Assembly (NCBI GenBank): GCA_025499625.1
Contig: JAFMVD010000021.1
Span: forward strand, 24,468-88,467
From: Carboxylicivirga fragile
GTDB taxonomy: Bacteria > Bacteroidota > Bacteroidia > Bacteroidales > Marinilabiliaceae
Length of the DNA stretch: 64,000 bases
Reading direction: 5' to 3'
The notes under the pieces are model-generated. The model was given only the letters and a program-made list of their open reading frames with translations. It was not told the DNA's origin and did no database searches. The position numbers and the translations under genes are program-made. Shown here in pieces: positions 39,701-46,251 of the stretch. The first letter of the stretch is position 1. Every line of letters begins with the position of its first letter.

Positions 39701-40011
39701 AGCTCGTACCAAAGGTGAAGTCCATACTTTTTGTGTTTCTTCTCGTATTTGCCTGCGTAAGGAAATACCCTTTTCAAATTAGATATTTTGTACTTTACAT
39801 TTAACTGATCGACAGATGCAATACCCGTCTGTACAATTCCATCTGAACTTTTAAGCATCGTCATACTTTCCAAACGAGCTTCTTGTGTCTCTTTAAACTT
39901 AATTCGGATGACTCCTTCTTCGTATCCTTTTTGAGCAAGCGCAGTAGAGGTGCTTGCAATAATAAGAGCTACAAAAAGAAGTGGTGAAATTAGCTTGTAA
40001 ATTCTCTTCAT
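30772..40011 (-). CDS. Giant S8 (subtilisin-like) protease with T9SS sorting domain
   Basis: A 3079-residue secreted protein. Signal peptide about 1-27; propeptide to about 160; S8 catalytic domain about 190-485 with D200 (VHDGGIDG), H254 (HGTHVGG), oxyanion N366 (AAGND) and S428 (SGTSMACP). An FN3 domain follows (about 497-600). The long middle holds many HYDIN/choice-of-anchor D-type beta-sandwiches, two copies of a jelly-roll starting SIIYD, a propeller-like stretch and two copies of a roughly 190-residue domain (around 1500-1950). Four cadherin/Ig-like repeats come before the C-terminal T9SS domain with YPNP. It should be exported by T9SS and held at the cell surface or released. A terminator follows and a 682-bp spacer precedes it. 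Confidence 0.93.
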   Translation of the reverse strand: MKRIYKLISPLLFVALIIASTSTALAQKGYEEGVIRIKFKETQEARLESMTMLKSSDGIVQTGIASVDQLNVKYKISNLKRVFPYAGKYEKKHKKYGLHLWYELEVDSKADVRRTSQAYQQLLEVALAEAVHEKKFGFNSEENGVGQSSLIGGANDERYPEQWHYNNTGQTGGTADADVDLPEAWAIQTGSTDVIVSVHDGGIDGSHPDLDGNLWTNPNEIAGNGIDDDNNGYIDDVHGYNFADGTGTIPAGDHGTHVGGTVAAETNNEIGMAGVAGGTGADDGVRLMSCVCFGNTGNGGFEDSYIYAADNGSVISQNSWGYSSPGVFDQVLLDAIDYFIAEAGKDENGNQVGPMAGGIVIFAAGNDGQNDEWYPGYYEPILAVAGTDHNDNKYTSSNFGAWVEMAAPAVNVASTVPGNSYANFSGTSMACPHVSGVAALIVSQFKDDGITPQQVWDRLVSSTDPLSFDGADDWGTGRLNAFKALAEDDGMAPTDIVDVMVGDVSAINVALSWTAPADQPDNYPAVTYDLRYSLNPIAADNFEQATQIDGPVPMAPGEMQNFTVKGLSPGTMYYFALKSSDFFGNTSGISNTVSATTLPAPEVVVEGTPDVAIDLELNPVASAPFTIQNQGTVDLTFNVFPVYNDGGLTQTQSNLLYPGKDEPVLVNIENNQQGELSAQSSTNNTTVRQLSFENEVANSIIYDNGDEEADGTIAVTASGTPVQWMASSSLVVPDMGGEKFILSHVSAFIEASGAASSKPTGLSVVLGGDTPSQGELVLMQEFNNIIGAQYVTVALEMPISLETGDKVWVVFDYPDVPLRLGYDDVAGGSRPGANLVYLNSAWEDIQNQPNWGNYVWNVRGIQSSLQGLTLDVSEGTVASASSQEIQVTYDAEGVTTNGEHDFNIFVLSNDPLNPVTKVEATATITGAPNPALEVTPMEINASVDVNTNPVQVETLTIANNGNAELQYDFTGPVVDQSYHIPAVTGHYPKGMAASTLGIAPKVSTETNSSLPVAQLAGSMAYGMEVYPGKFFMSLSTDAPGTYTSSSAVTYTAYAGDFAQGDDQHMYIVDHDESMLKKLNIETGALESIGATLQFADLACDKTSGVMYASNYSEPVSELYTINLSTGAATKVGDMGEGIMVSIACDGEGNLWGLNLDDNIYAIDKNDGHMTLVGNSGFDPNYAQSMAWDPATDLVYLAAYNNASDAGELRVLDTETGATELIGAFPGNAEVTAFGFPGGGGSDFISVEPLAGTVAAGASTTINVEIDATMLPNGEHASSLTLYTNDINKLSTTIPVNVEVSGQTGEIVIAEEMIEMGTVFVNDKKEVPFFISNSGIGDLTIASITGTTSLFTTDLTEEKVLSTGDSLLVKLVFKSNFLGQFNDVLTVSSNDQSTPTVNITVTANAISPPVISLEPAQTEIDMDAGQLRVERFTIKNTGLYPLQYSMPAVALNQLLANPDVVQNNTSRIDDMTQMSEKGVTDTRKGNPVLLGAGGPDDQGYAWIDSKETGGPVFVWTEISETGIEVAPDSDDGAEQIELPFAFKFYGESKSAVTIASNGFLTFGTELGTFGGYSNKQIPTSGAPDDLIAPFWDDLRPSARRGQVFYQASPDKFIVQYHEVGTWSSSTGTITFQVVLYPNGNIEYLYKDVTLANSETATVGTENMDGSIGLQVAFNTAFVESNMAVLIFPGKTPFDVSVSPLSGIVQPNQEQSIDVTIDASELVEDSYINELLISSNDPLRPEQTFTTLLNVKGFPKIGVNPESLVFEPIFQNLTAQRTFNIENTGSKDLNISSITSSDASFTVDFESPINLAPEMSKSFIVTYTALNIGETTADIIISSDDTYGNEEVSVAVSGTGIVPPEIGVSTTPSPVEVIIPAGEMQSIEVAIANTGGSDLAYTLVKPFYSKVGEVTQSSHTPAPALASKDDQDTRIGDAVQHSKGGPDMFGYTWLDSDESAEVMYEWMEISGIGTKLDLGGDDGVFVDLPFSFPFYNGMYAQMQVASNGFITFGTELGSIGGFSNQDIPDNSDPNTLIAPLWDDIEPQNGDGVYYYSTSDYAVVQYNQVPAFLGSTYATFQAIIYANGDIRFQYKDVESYSGVEKSTVGIENEDGTDALSVVFNNTYLKNELALLIKSPFVTGVVAPGVTSNVELVFDATDMYDGIYEAPLKVLSNDPASQYVEIPTSLTVIGIPEITLSTDMMVFDPIYFMDDQVNTVAQELMITNTGTKALEIESVYFMHESEVFAKDKDGAFTLQPEEELMVNVSFTPNAVGSFSNKLKVASNDEDMALVWAELQAEAIAPPVATLNPTSTLKLHLRSDESVSSISTIGNEGASLLNFDANVVYLPDGFGETTAVSPIYQRNDVNVNTQRSFAQGGRSLRYQQAAVETASFINSIIYDPEVAPDDYYGYNGSAAYSAANKFTVTSSTFKLTHIANYYQNFDVTDAVVLEIYKGGTLPAEGELIATQAYTHAEASGGANCFIELNTALQFVNGDEFFVVMHYPQAMTFPAGFNNGIAGVEGVSYWYDTNSATWLNEDPGYVYKIRAYEAAGSVQGEWLNPSLLTGEVEAGTTLDNTLYVDANAAKGGFNYAKVVYNTNDPLNSTFEYPVELYVNQLPVTMKAADELVVNEGQVVETIFEVVDPEGGVLEFAVENSNEFMTMQVDGNFATVTYSPDYEQAGTYGFIMHVTDDMGESISLPFTIVVNNVNRMPVVLEDVMSKLYFVDDARDQIDLNNYFIDPDGEDLVFTAYASSYDAFDLEVHGSVLSITPRDLGTAVVTVLATDPEGAHTAITFNVRVRAVENHAPELVTPLDNIMIWPEESLSLDLGNHFVDPDWDEMTYSFTLSGTASVNVSLNANMMSINPYQTGMAVLTIYADDSRGGVTATTVGVIVLGDANGAPYLVNMLDNRSYNVSDSKDNIDLNEVFADPENDNLTFIAKVTKGESVEVEIVDNVLQVNPLAEGTSEIIIYASDEQSGIAYTSFNAEVGSIATKLDEVSIDAGLINYPNPVVESTTFAYNIETGGDVRIEIVDLKGNTVDVLIAKNQTSGEHKVVYKAHKLASGMYFYRLIVNGEAIHTNRMVVK

Positions 40012-40693
40012 AAGTTAATAAATAGGAGTGAATAAATAATTGAATAATTTGGATGATTGTTTGAATTTAGAGGTGAGGACTCCCCCTTATAAGAAATAGT
40101 TTTCTCATAAAATTTAGGTTTATTGGTTACTTAATTTATTTATTGTGTTCTATATCCAATCGACAGTATCATGCTAAAACACTTTGCTTAATAGCATTAG
40201 ATTCTCATCTCTGAAAAATTGGAAAAAAAAGGTATAACAATGAATAGAGGAAGTCAATAGTAGAATTTTCGGGCTAATTTCCTTTTATTTTTAAATACTT
40301 ACCGATTATTTCAGATGACCAACTTTTGATTATCCATAAGACTCCGAATAAAAAAATTAAATATTTTTCTCTAACCTAAATTGTGTAAGTGCAGAAAACA
40401 CTTTCAACACACAGTGTCTCAATTTGATAAAGTAAAGATCATAAGCAATAAAAAATAATTAAAATATTTTTGGGCTTAAACGATATTGAAGGAATGTAAC
40501 AAAGCCCTATTAAGGTAATGACCTTATTAACCCATATTTTTATTATATAATTGAACAAAGAAGATTTACTTTATAAAAAAAATAACATAACTTGTGAGTA
40601 TTAAGTTGTGTATCAAGTCAACTTCGATTACAAGCATATTATTTAAAACAACAGAAAAACTAAAATTGAAGTGTAAATATCAAAAACATGTAA
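40012..40693. other. 682-bp spacer between the giant protease and LytTR genes
   Basis: A long AT-rich non-coding stretch that must hold the divergent promoters of both genes. A palindrome, TAAGGT-AATG-ACCTTA, is at 40511-40526, and TGTAAC, like an ECF -35 box, is at 40495-40500 but without a matching -10. No reading frame of note is seen. Confidence 0.6.
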
Positions 40694-41059
40694 ATGACAA
40701 CAGTATCCATCGCCAGCAATAGTACCAAGATACCTTTATCAATAAATACGGGTTATATATTTTTAAGACCCGAAGAAATCATCTCGATTCAATCGGACGG
40801 AAGTGCAACCACCGCCAATATATTAGGATCGAAACAAATAAAACTGAACTCTTTGCTGAAGCAAATTGAAGGTGATTTACCTGCCTGCTTTTTCCGCAGC
40901 CATAAATCGCATATAATCAACCTAAATTATATGTATGAGTATAACATCAAAGAGAAGTTTATTGTCATGGAAGATAAGTCTATTATTCCCTTATCCCGGA
41001 GAAGAGTAGCTGAATTTAATGAGCATATCGGAAAGACTGCATTTGCTAGTACTAATTAA
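40694..41059 (+). CDS. Stand-alone LytTR DNA-binding protein
   Basis: A 121-residue protein made of little more than a LytTR DNA-binding domain (about 18-118), with the family pattern PEEIISIQSDGSATTANI, CFFRSHKSHIINLNYM and DKSIIPLSRRRVAEF. No receiver or membrane domain is fused, so it may answer to another protein or to its own abundance. It is divergent from the giant protease across a large spacer and may control it; this is inference from position. Confidence 0.88.
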   Translation: MTTVSIASNSTKIPLSINTGYIFLRPEEIISIQSDGSATTANILGSKQIKLNSLLKQIEGDLPACFFRSHKSHIINLNYMYEYNIKEKFIVMEDKSIIPLSRRRVAEFNEHIGKTAFASTN

Positions 41060-41067
41060 ATACACTA

Positions 41068-42132
41068 TCAAACTTCATTTCGATCTTCAATTTGCTTGTC
41101 TTTTTTTAAGAACTCCAAATTCCATATCTTTTCTGCTCTCTGACCTATGAACCAAAACGATGCGGCCAGAATAAAAAAGAACAATGCTTTGTGAGTAGTG
41201 TCCCAAAAATATTCAAAATACTTAGTGTATAAATTGATAAATAAAAAGGTAATTCCAATACTTCTTGAAGTGTAATCATCCTGTTTCAGTCCATAATAAA
41301 TGGCAACAATAGCCACCAATGCAGAAAGCAATCCCCAATGAAATAACTCAATTTGTTTCACCTTGTACCAACTGTCCATATCGCCATAGTTACCAAAAAT
41401 GGACAAAATCCATAAAGAAATGAAAAGGTACAATAGTCCCATGGTGTAAGTGGACTTATAGAAGGCGTAGAGTTTAGAGTTTTTAAACAGGAAGCTTATC
41501 CCAACCAGGACACTGCCAAAAAGAATAAATCGTAAAGGATAATTCATTCCGAGAAAGTAAGCTCCCCAGCCAGACATATAGCCTGTTTCTGTTCCAAACC
41601 AACTACCAAGCGATACCAGTGCAAAAATCCAAACAAGTTGTGAAGGAAACCAAAGAGCTAAACATGAGTAGATGACAGTTGATAATAAAAATAGGATTGA
41701 AAAATGTCCACTACCTGTGTCTATTGCTTTACCAAAATACGCAATTGAAGCAGCTGTAAAAAGGACACCTGCAAAAATAATGACTTCATTACTGAAGATT
41801 TTCTCTGGTCTTTTTTGTCGCCTTTTTAATCCCAGGTAATAAATTACTGCTGAAAGAACGGCAAAGGCCGAGCTCAATCCCATATTTGAAGAAGAAAAAA
41901 GGCTTTCAATCAAATCGATTAACAAATCGTCAGCAACGATTGCACCAACCGAAATAATCGCACAAATTATCGCAATCCAAAATGAATATTCCGCCAATTT
42001 CTTATAATCGAAAGTTCGGGTTGAATAGCTATTTCGTAAGGTGTCTGCTGTCTCCTTATTTATAGTTCCATTTGTTTCCCATTCACTTATTGTATTGCTA
42101 AGAAAATAGCCTTGCTTTTTATTATATTTCAT
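41068..42132 (-). CDS. DUF2157 membrane protein
   Basis: About 354 residues. A soluble N-terminal segment (about 1-40) carries YFLSNTISEWETNGTI as in the DUF2157 family, followed by about ten membrane helices. The ATG at 42132 is preferred over an in-frame TTG two codons before. The function is unknown; relatives lie in many Bacteroidota and proteobacteria. The tail (KKDKQIEDRNEV) is charged. Confidence 0.82.
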   Translation of the reverse strand: MKYNKKQGYFLSNTISEWETNGTINKETADTLRNSYSTRTFDYKKLAEYSFWIAIICAIISVGAIVADDLLIDLIESLFSSSNMGLSSAFAVLSAVIYYLGLKRRQKRPEKIFSNEVIIFAGVLFTAASIAYFGKAIDTGSGHFSILFLLSTVIYSCLALWFPSQLVWIFALVSLGSWFGTETGYMSGWGAYFLGMNYPLRFILFGSVLVGISFLFKNSKLYAFYKSTYTMGLLYLFISLWILSIFGNYGDMDSWYKVKQIELFHWGLLSALVAIVAIYYGLKQDDYTSRSIGITFLFINLYTKYFEYFWDTTHKALFFFILAASFWFIGQRAEKIWNLEFLKKDKQIEDRNEV

Positions 42133-42207
42133 TTTCAATCTCTTTTCATTTTAGGTACTAGGCTCAAAGCTTTATTTAACAAGCGGCCATTTTATACCGT
42201 TTACAAA

Positions 42208-42316
42208 CCAAAACGATTGATAAAAAAATCAATCTGTGCTTTTGTATCGGTATTAACTCCCGAAAAAATCGGGACAGGCTATTGTAATTAGCAAAATGAT
42301 TTATCAATCATTTTGG
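42208..42316. repeat. Palindromic spacer element between DUF2157 and the RluA-N-like gene
   Basis: The arms CCAAAACGATTGATAAA (42208-42224) and TTTATCAATCATTTTGG (42300-42316) pair at 16 of 17 positions. A second hairpin, CCCGA-AAAAA-TCGGG, sits inside (42259-42273). The DNA strands could form a cruciform, or the RNA a large hairpin. Confidence 0.65.
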
Positions 42317-42355
42317 AATACAATTGGTATTACTTATTCTAAAACAACTCATCAA

Positions 42356-43123
42356 CTAATTTTGGTTTTTTTGTTGATATGCATTGCCTTGCTTAAATAA
42401 ATCAGTATCATTCAGTATATATTCTAAAATTGGGCGACACTTATTTCTGCAGGCTGGATAAAAATGTTTGTGCTCCCTTTCCTCATTTTTAGTTGACTTG
42501 CCCCACCAAAACTCTGCTAATGCTATTGGCTTTAATTGGTGTTTAAAAGCATATTGTAGCAATTTAGGTGCGGCACATTCTCCAGCCGCTGCCGGAGGTT
42601 TACCATGCCTTGAAAGTTCAAATATTTGCAACACATTCTGCTCATGTCCATTAATATTTGAAAAACGATAATTCTCAAAAAGCTGCTGCTGCAAAGCAAA
42701 GGATTTTTGTTTTCTTCTTTCTGTCAGTTCTTTAATCTTTGATTCATTATTGGTCTCTTTTATCTTATTGCCAATTTCACTAAGCTCTTTCATGCCTCTA
42801 TTAATGAAGTAGTCATCTGTAGAATCGTCAAAGACCGAAGGAACAAACCTGTTACATTCAACATTTCCAGGTAATTTACCAGAATTGGTTCCTAAAAACG
42901 CATAACTACCATTTGTCTTTTGAACCACCAATATTCCAAACATTTTCCCTTTCTTAACTCTAAAGTCGTGCTCCCAATTTTTTGATTCGGAACTAATAAA
43001 TGCTTGAAACTCTTTCGCTGCAACTTTTACAATTTCAGGAATTTCCATAGCAAATGGATTATTCATTTTTTCAGGAATACTTATTCTTACTATATCCGTT
43101 TTAAAACTAAATATGTGTTGATC
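42356..43123 (-). CDS. Stand-alone N-terminal domain of the long RluA pseudouridine synthase family
   Basis: About 255 residues (a second ATG at 43153 would add 10). The C-terminal third, AGECAAPKLLQYAF, PIALAEFWWG and YPACRNKC, matches the N-terminal domain of long (~550-residue) RluA-family pseudouridine synthases. The catalytic RluA domain that should follow is absent, and the downstream 217 bp encode none. Three cysteines (ECAAPK, PACRNKC) may bind a metal. It is either a free-standing domain or a truncated gene; no frameshift scar is obvious. Confidence 0.7.
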   Translation of the reverse strand, partial: DQHIFSFKTDIVRISIPEKMNNPFAMEIPEIVKVAAKEFQAFISSESKNWEHDFRVKKGKMFGILVVQKTNGSYAFLGTNSGKLPGNVECNRFVPSVFDDSTDDYFINRGMKELSEIGNKIKETNNESKIKELTERRKQKSFALQQQLFENYRFSNINGHEQNVLQIFELSRHGKPPAAAGECAAPKLLQYAFKHQLKPIALAEFWWGKSTKNEEREHKHFYPACRNKCRPILEYILNDTDLFKQGNAYQQKNQN

Positions 43124-43166
43124 CATTTGGTATTTACTTCTTAAATTTGGCATCAGGCCAGATTCC

Positions 43167-43994
43167 CTAAATTTTTCTATTATGTGTAGAGCTTACTAAT
43201 TTCTCTAGTTTTTCTCTGTTCTTGTTAATACGTATATTCTTTTCCAGTTCAGTTTCAAGATCAATATTTTCTAAATTATCCAACAGTTTCCTTAAATTCC
43301 AATCTGTTGTAATTTTATCATCAATTCGTTTACAAATCAACTCCTTATATTCGGCGCTAATTAATTCATTCGGAATCTCAAAAATGATTTTTTCATAATC
43401 AATATGTTTAATTTTATTTATGAATGTTTGCAATTGAATGTCATCTACCTTTTGGTAAAAAGGATTTGATTTAAAACATCGAAGAATCTGCTCATTCTCT
43501 GAAAAATCTTTATTATTAATCAAATTGTTGAAAATCATGCTTGAATCAAAATCTGTCACAAAAACATGATCATTGTGTAACAGTAAATTCTGATTTTGAT
43601 TGGTTCTGTCAATGTTTAGCATTAATAAATCCAATAAGAATATCTGAACCTGTTGTTCTTTAGCTATGGGTAGTGTTTTATTTACATCGAAAGCTGTAGC
43701 ACTTTCAAAATAATCAAAACCAATATTTACACCTAAGCTTTTTACTATTAAATCTCTAACTTCAATGTAGATATCATTAAACTCCAATGAGTCGGTGAGA
43801 GTAATCCAATATGGCTGTCGTGTATTCAATCCTATCAAGCTACCAATCCTATTTCCAAACCATTCGCACAACAATGAGTATTCCCCACTGAGACCTGCCC
43901 TAAGTTTTACGAGAAACTTCCTCTTGCCTTGTTGAATCACAATAGGAAACGAATTTCCTCCTAAATGATATGATATTACTTCTATTTTTTCCAT
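43167..43994 (-). CDS. HipA-like kinase domain protein
   Basis: About 275 residues of the HipA_2/HipA-like kinase family. The kinase core has the pattern LLMLNIDRTNQNQN followed by VTDFDSS, resembling the catalytic loop and metal-binding DFD of HipA. The usual HipA N-terminal barrel is reduced. The ATG at 43994 is preferred, as the longer frame begins with TTG. No HipB-like antitoxin is adjacent, so a toxin role is not shown. It lies between the rhomboid and RluA-N-like genes and is probably accessory. Confidence 0.75.
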   Translation of the reverse strand: MEKIEVISYHLGGNSFPIVIQQGKRKFLVKLRAGLSGEYSLLCEWFGNRIGSLIGLNTRQPYWITLTDSLEFNDIYIEVRDLIVKSLGVNIGFDYFESATAFDVNKTLPIAKEQQVQIFLLDLLMLNIDRTNQNQNLLLHNDHVFVTDFDSSMIFNNLINNKDFSENEQILRCFKSNPFYQKVDDIQLQTFINKIKHIDYEKIIFEIPNELISAEYKELICKRIDDKITTDWNLRKLLDNLENIDLETELEKNIRINKNREKLEKLVSSTHNRKI

Positions 43995-44041
43995 ACTTAT
44001 CAAGGCTCGATGTTCTATTATTGCTTTACACGCTAGGTTGC

Positions 44042-44112
44042 GTATAAGAAACGTAAGTGATTTCAAAGCACTTACCTGTCAATTTACACTGAGCCACTTA
44101 TGTTTTTCATAC
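44042..44112. repeat. Palindromic element between HipA-like and rhomboid genes
   Basis: The arms GTATAAGAAACGTAAGTG (44042-44059) and CACTTATGTTTTTCATAC (44095-44112) pair at 18 positions with 2 G-T and 1 A-C; an inner competitor, GTAAGTG/CACTTAC (44053-44075), overlaps the left arm. GCTAGG and GTTAGC flank it. The right arm overlaps the rhomboid stop codon. Confidence 0.6.
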
Positions 44113-45669
44113 ATTGTTAGCTTGCGTTATTCCTTTCCAATCAGACAATATTATTAATAGTCCAATTACAAATCCTGATAATAGTCCACCTAAATGAGCT
44201 GCATTATCAATCCCTCCTAAAAATCCAAAAAGCAAACTCACCCCACCATATAGTCCTAATATTATATAGTAAAGTCCACTAAATCCTCTGTCAGGCTTAG
44301 TTACCAATAAAGCAATCATAACACCCATCATTCCGAAAATTGCACCACTTGCCCCAACACTTATTGTATTTTCATGCCAATAAATGCTTACTAAACTTGC
44401 TCCGATACCTGATACCAAATACGCAATTAATGTTTTCCATCTTCCAAGAATTGGCTCTATCAACGCACAAGTTGCTCCGATTCCAAATAAATTCATTAGT
44501 ATATGCATTAATCCACCATGCAAAAACATTGATGTAAAGAGTCTCCAATATTCACCAGTTAAAACTTCAAGCCTTCTATTTGCTCCGAGGTCAAGCAATT
44601 CCAATGGTGTTGGAGAAATAATATTTAATCCTGAGAAAATCATTAAGACAAAAACAATTAGATTCAAATCAACAAGAATTGCTGTTGTAAAATGCTCTCC
44701 GCGTGGAATTAAAAACTTAACAATATCTTTTAGTTCATCATCTTTTAATGGTTTCTTATTTAAATATCTTTTCAACTCTGTTTTGTTTACTGTAGGTATC
44801 AAAGACATTATAAGAAAAATGAATGCACCAATTCCAAATGAACCAAAAATCCAGGTAAGTTTGTTTCCAAATCTATCTACAAATTTTTCTTTTTGAGGTT
44901 CCAATATTATTACTTCTGATTTACCTATATTAGGTTGTCTATTGGTAATTGCTGAAATATATCCGTCTTTATCGTCTGAATTTCCTAATACCTTTAAATA
45001 CTCATAATCTAAATAATTATACGCCTCAAAATCCTTTATACTTTCATTATAGAATTCTTTCCACCTTTTATCTTTCTCAGAATCATTAGCATGATTACTC
45101 ATTCCGTCTGTAAACTTTATTCCATACCAAAACTGATGATTGGTTTCATCTAAATTAAAGGTCTTATCGACGATTGGTACAATAAAATAATTTGTGAAGT
45201 TTAATCTATCATTGTGTCTACCACTTGTTCTTGACGTACGATGAAGACATGCATATTGCTTTATAACTTTTATATCTGCGATTTTAAAACAATCAGTTTT
45301 CTTTGCTTCAGATATTTCGCTAATATTTTCAATTTGATGAAGTTCACTTGCAGATGCTTTCAAATATTCTTGAGCTATTATTGTTGGGATAACTATTGAA
45401 ATAACTGCTATAAACTGATATAAAAAATATCCATTTTCATTCTTTCCATTTACATTTAGAATCCGAACATTTTTTCTAAACCAAATTATCATTGGTGTAA
45501 ACGCAAAAACAATAGGAATCCAGTAGTCTAGTGCCATTTGCTTTAAATTGAGAATCTCAAGTTTAAAGTCTAATAACCATCTCAAGGTAGAATAAATCGA
45601 AATTGTCCCAATTGCAATCAGCAAGTAAGGAATATAAATATGTCTTAGTTTGATTTTAATGTCATTCAT
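44107..45669 (-). CDS. Rhomboid intramembrane protease with long N-terminal extension
   Basis: 520 residues. The rhomboid core is at about 335-510, with S441 in GASGAIFG and H492 in DNAAHLGG forming the catalytic dyad. The first 330 residues are not usual: three N-terminal helices (about 10-100), a soluble part with no recognised fold (about 110-280) and a further helix. Rhomboids cut membrane proteins within helices. The extension may be a sensor or substrate-binding part. The gene sits in an accessory cluster. Confidence 0.85.
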   Translation of the reverse strand: MNDIKIKLRHIYIPYLLIAIGTISIYSTLRWLLDFKLEILNLKQMALDYWIPIVFAFTPMIIWFRKNVRILNVNGKNENGYFLYQFIAVISIVIPTIIAQEYLKASASELHQIENISEISEAKKTDCFKIADIKVIKQYACLHRTSRTSGRHNDRLNFTNYFIVPIVDKTFNLDETNHQFWYGIKFTDGMSNHANDSEKDKRWKEFYNESIKDFEAYNYLDYEYLKVLGNSDDKDGYISAITNRQPNIGKSEVIILEPQKEKFVDRFGNKLTWIFGSFGIGAFIFLIMSLIPTVNKTELKRYLNKKPLKDDELKDIVKFLIPRGEHFTTAILVDLNLIVFVLMIFSGLNIISPTPLELLDLGANRRLEVLTGEYWRLFTSMFLHGGLMHILMNLFGIGATCALIEPILGRWKTLIAYLVSGIGASLVSIYWHENTISVGASGAIFGMMGVMIALLVTKPDRGFSGLYYIILGLYGGVSLLFGFLGGIDNAAHLGGLLSGFVIGLLIILSDWKGITQANNV

Positions 45670-45743
45670 TTATTGCAGTATGTTGTTTTTAATGCAAGCT
45701 AACGTTTCACTAAAACTACTGTTTATTTCTCTTATCTCAATTT

Positions 45744-45790
45744 AAAAGGTGTACAATACAGACAAATTCGGCATGTATTGTGTACCTTTT
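45744..45790. repeat. Hairpin upstream of the rhomboid gene
   Basis: AAAAGGTGTACAATACA and TGTATTGTGTACCTTTT pair at 15 of 17 positions around a 13-nt loop. Flanked by GCTAAC and GTTAGGGC about 110 bp apart, it resembles integron attC sites in layout, though the core bases are not convincing. Confidence 0.6.
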
Positions 45791-46013
45791 GAATCATCAT
45801 AAATGTTAGGGCATTTGATTAGTTAAAATTGAAAACAAACACCGCACCCATGTCTCCACCAAAACTATACTAAACAAAATATCTTTCCAACCACACACAA
45901 CTAATTAGAAAGATTCTAAGCATACAAAACACATAGGAAAGCATGGATTTTATTTAGGAACGCATTCTACCCCGATGGAGCCTATCTAACCATGCTAGGA
46001 ATCAATTGTACCT

Positions 46014-46158
46014 ATTCCACAGCCCATTTTAACTGCTCTCAAGGTAACTCACCAAGCTCTCAAGGTATTTTACCGGCTCCACAATGAAAATAAACTGTTC
46101 TCAGTGCATTATAACAGCTCCACAATGCATTTCACCTTGCCCACACAACAAGAATTTC
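46014..46158. repeat. Phased 20-21 bp degenerate tandem repeats
   Basis: Seven units in a row, 46014, 46035, 46056, 46076, 46097, 46117 and 46138, with lengths 21, 21, 20, 21, 20, 21 and 21. Most begin with GCTC or a close variant and include CTCAAGGT, CCACAATG or similar. The mean period is about 20.7 bp, two turns of DNA. There are no unique spacers, so it is not a CRISPR array. Confidence 0.55.
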
Positions 46159-46251
46159 GCTTTTAAAACACAGATTTCACCTTAGCGACACTTTAAATAA
46201 ACCAATCCAAACTAATAAAATGACTATATTCACCTGTCATAAACAGAATGC

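Larger units (their letters stand above)
45670..46251. other. 582-bp spacer with a large hairpin and phased repeats
   Basis: No gene is seen. It contains GCTAAC (45698-45703), a 17-bp-arm hairpin at 45744-45790, GTTAGGGC (45805-45812) and the 20-21 bp phased repeats at 46014-46158, each listed separately. Confidence 0.6.

Noticed and set aside
43167..43994. HipAB toxin-antitoxin pair
   Set aside because: No HipB-like HTH gene is adjacent, and the protein is of the HipA-like kinase branch with no shown toxicity.
46014..46158. CRISPR array
   Set aside because: The units follow each other directly, are degenerate and have no unique spacers; no cas gene is near.
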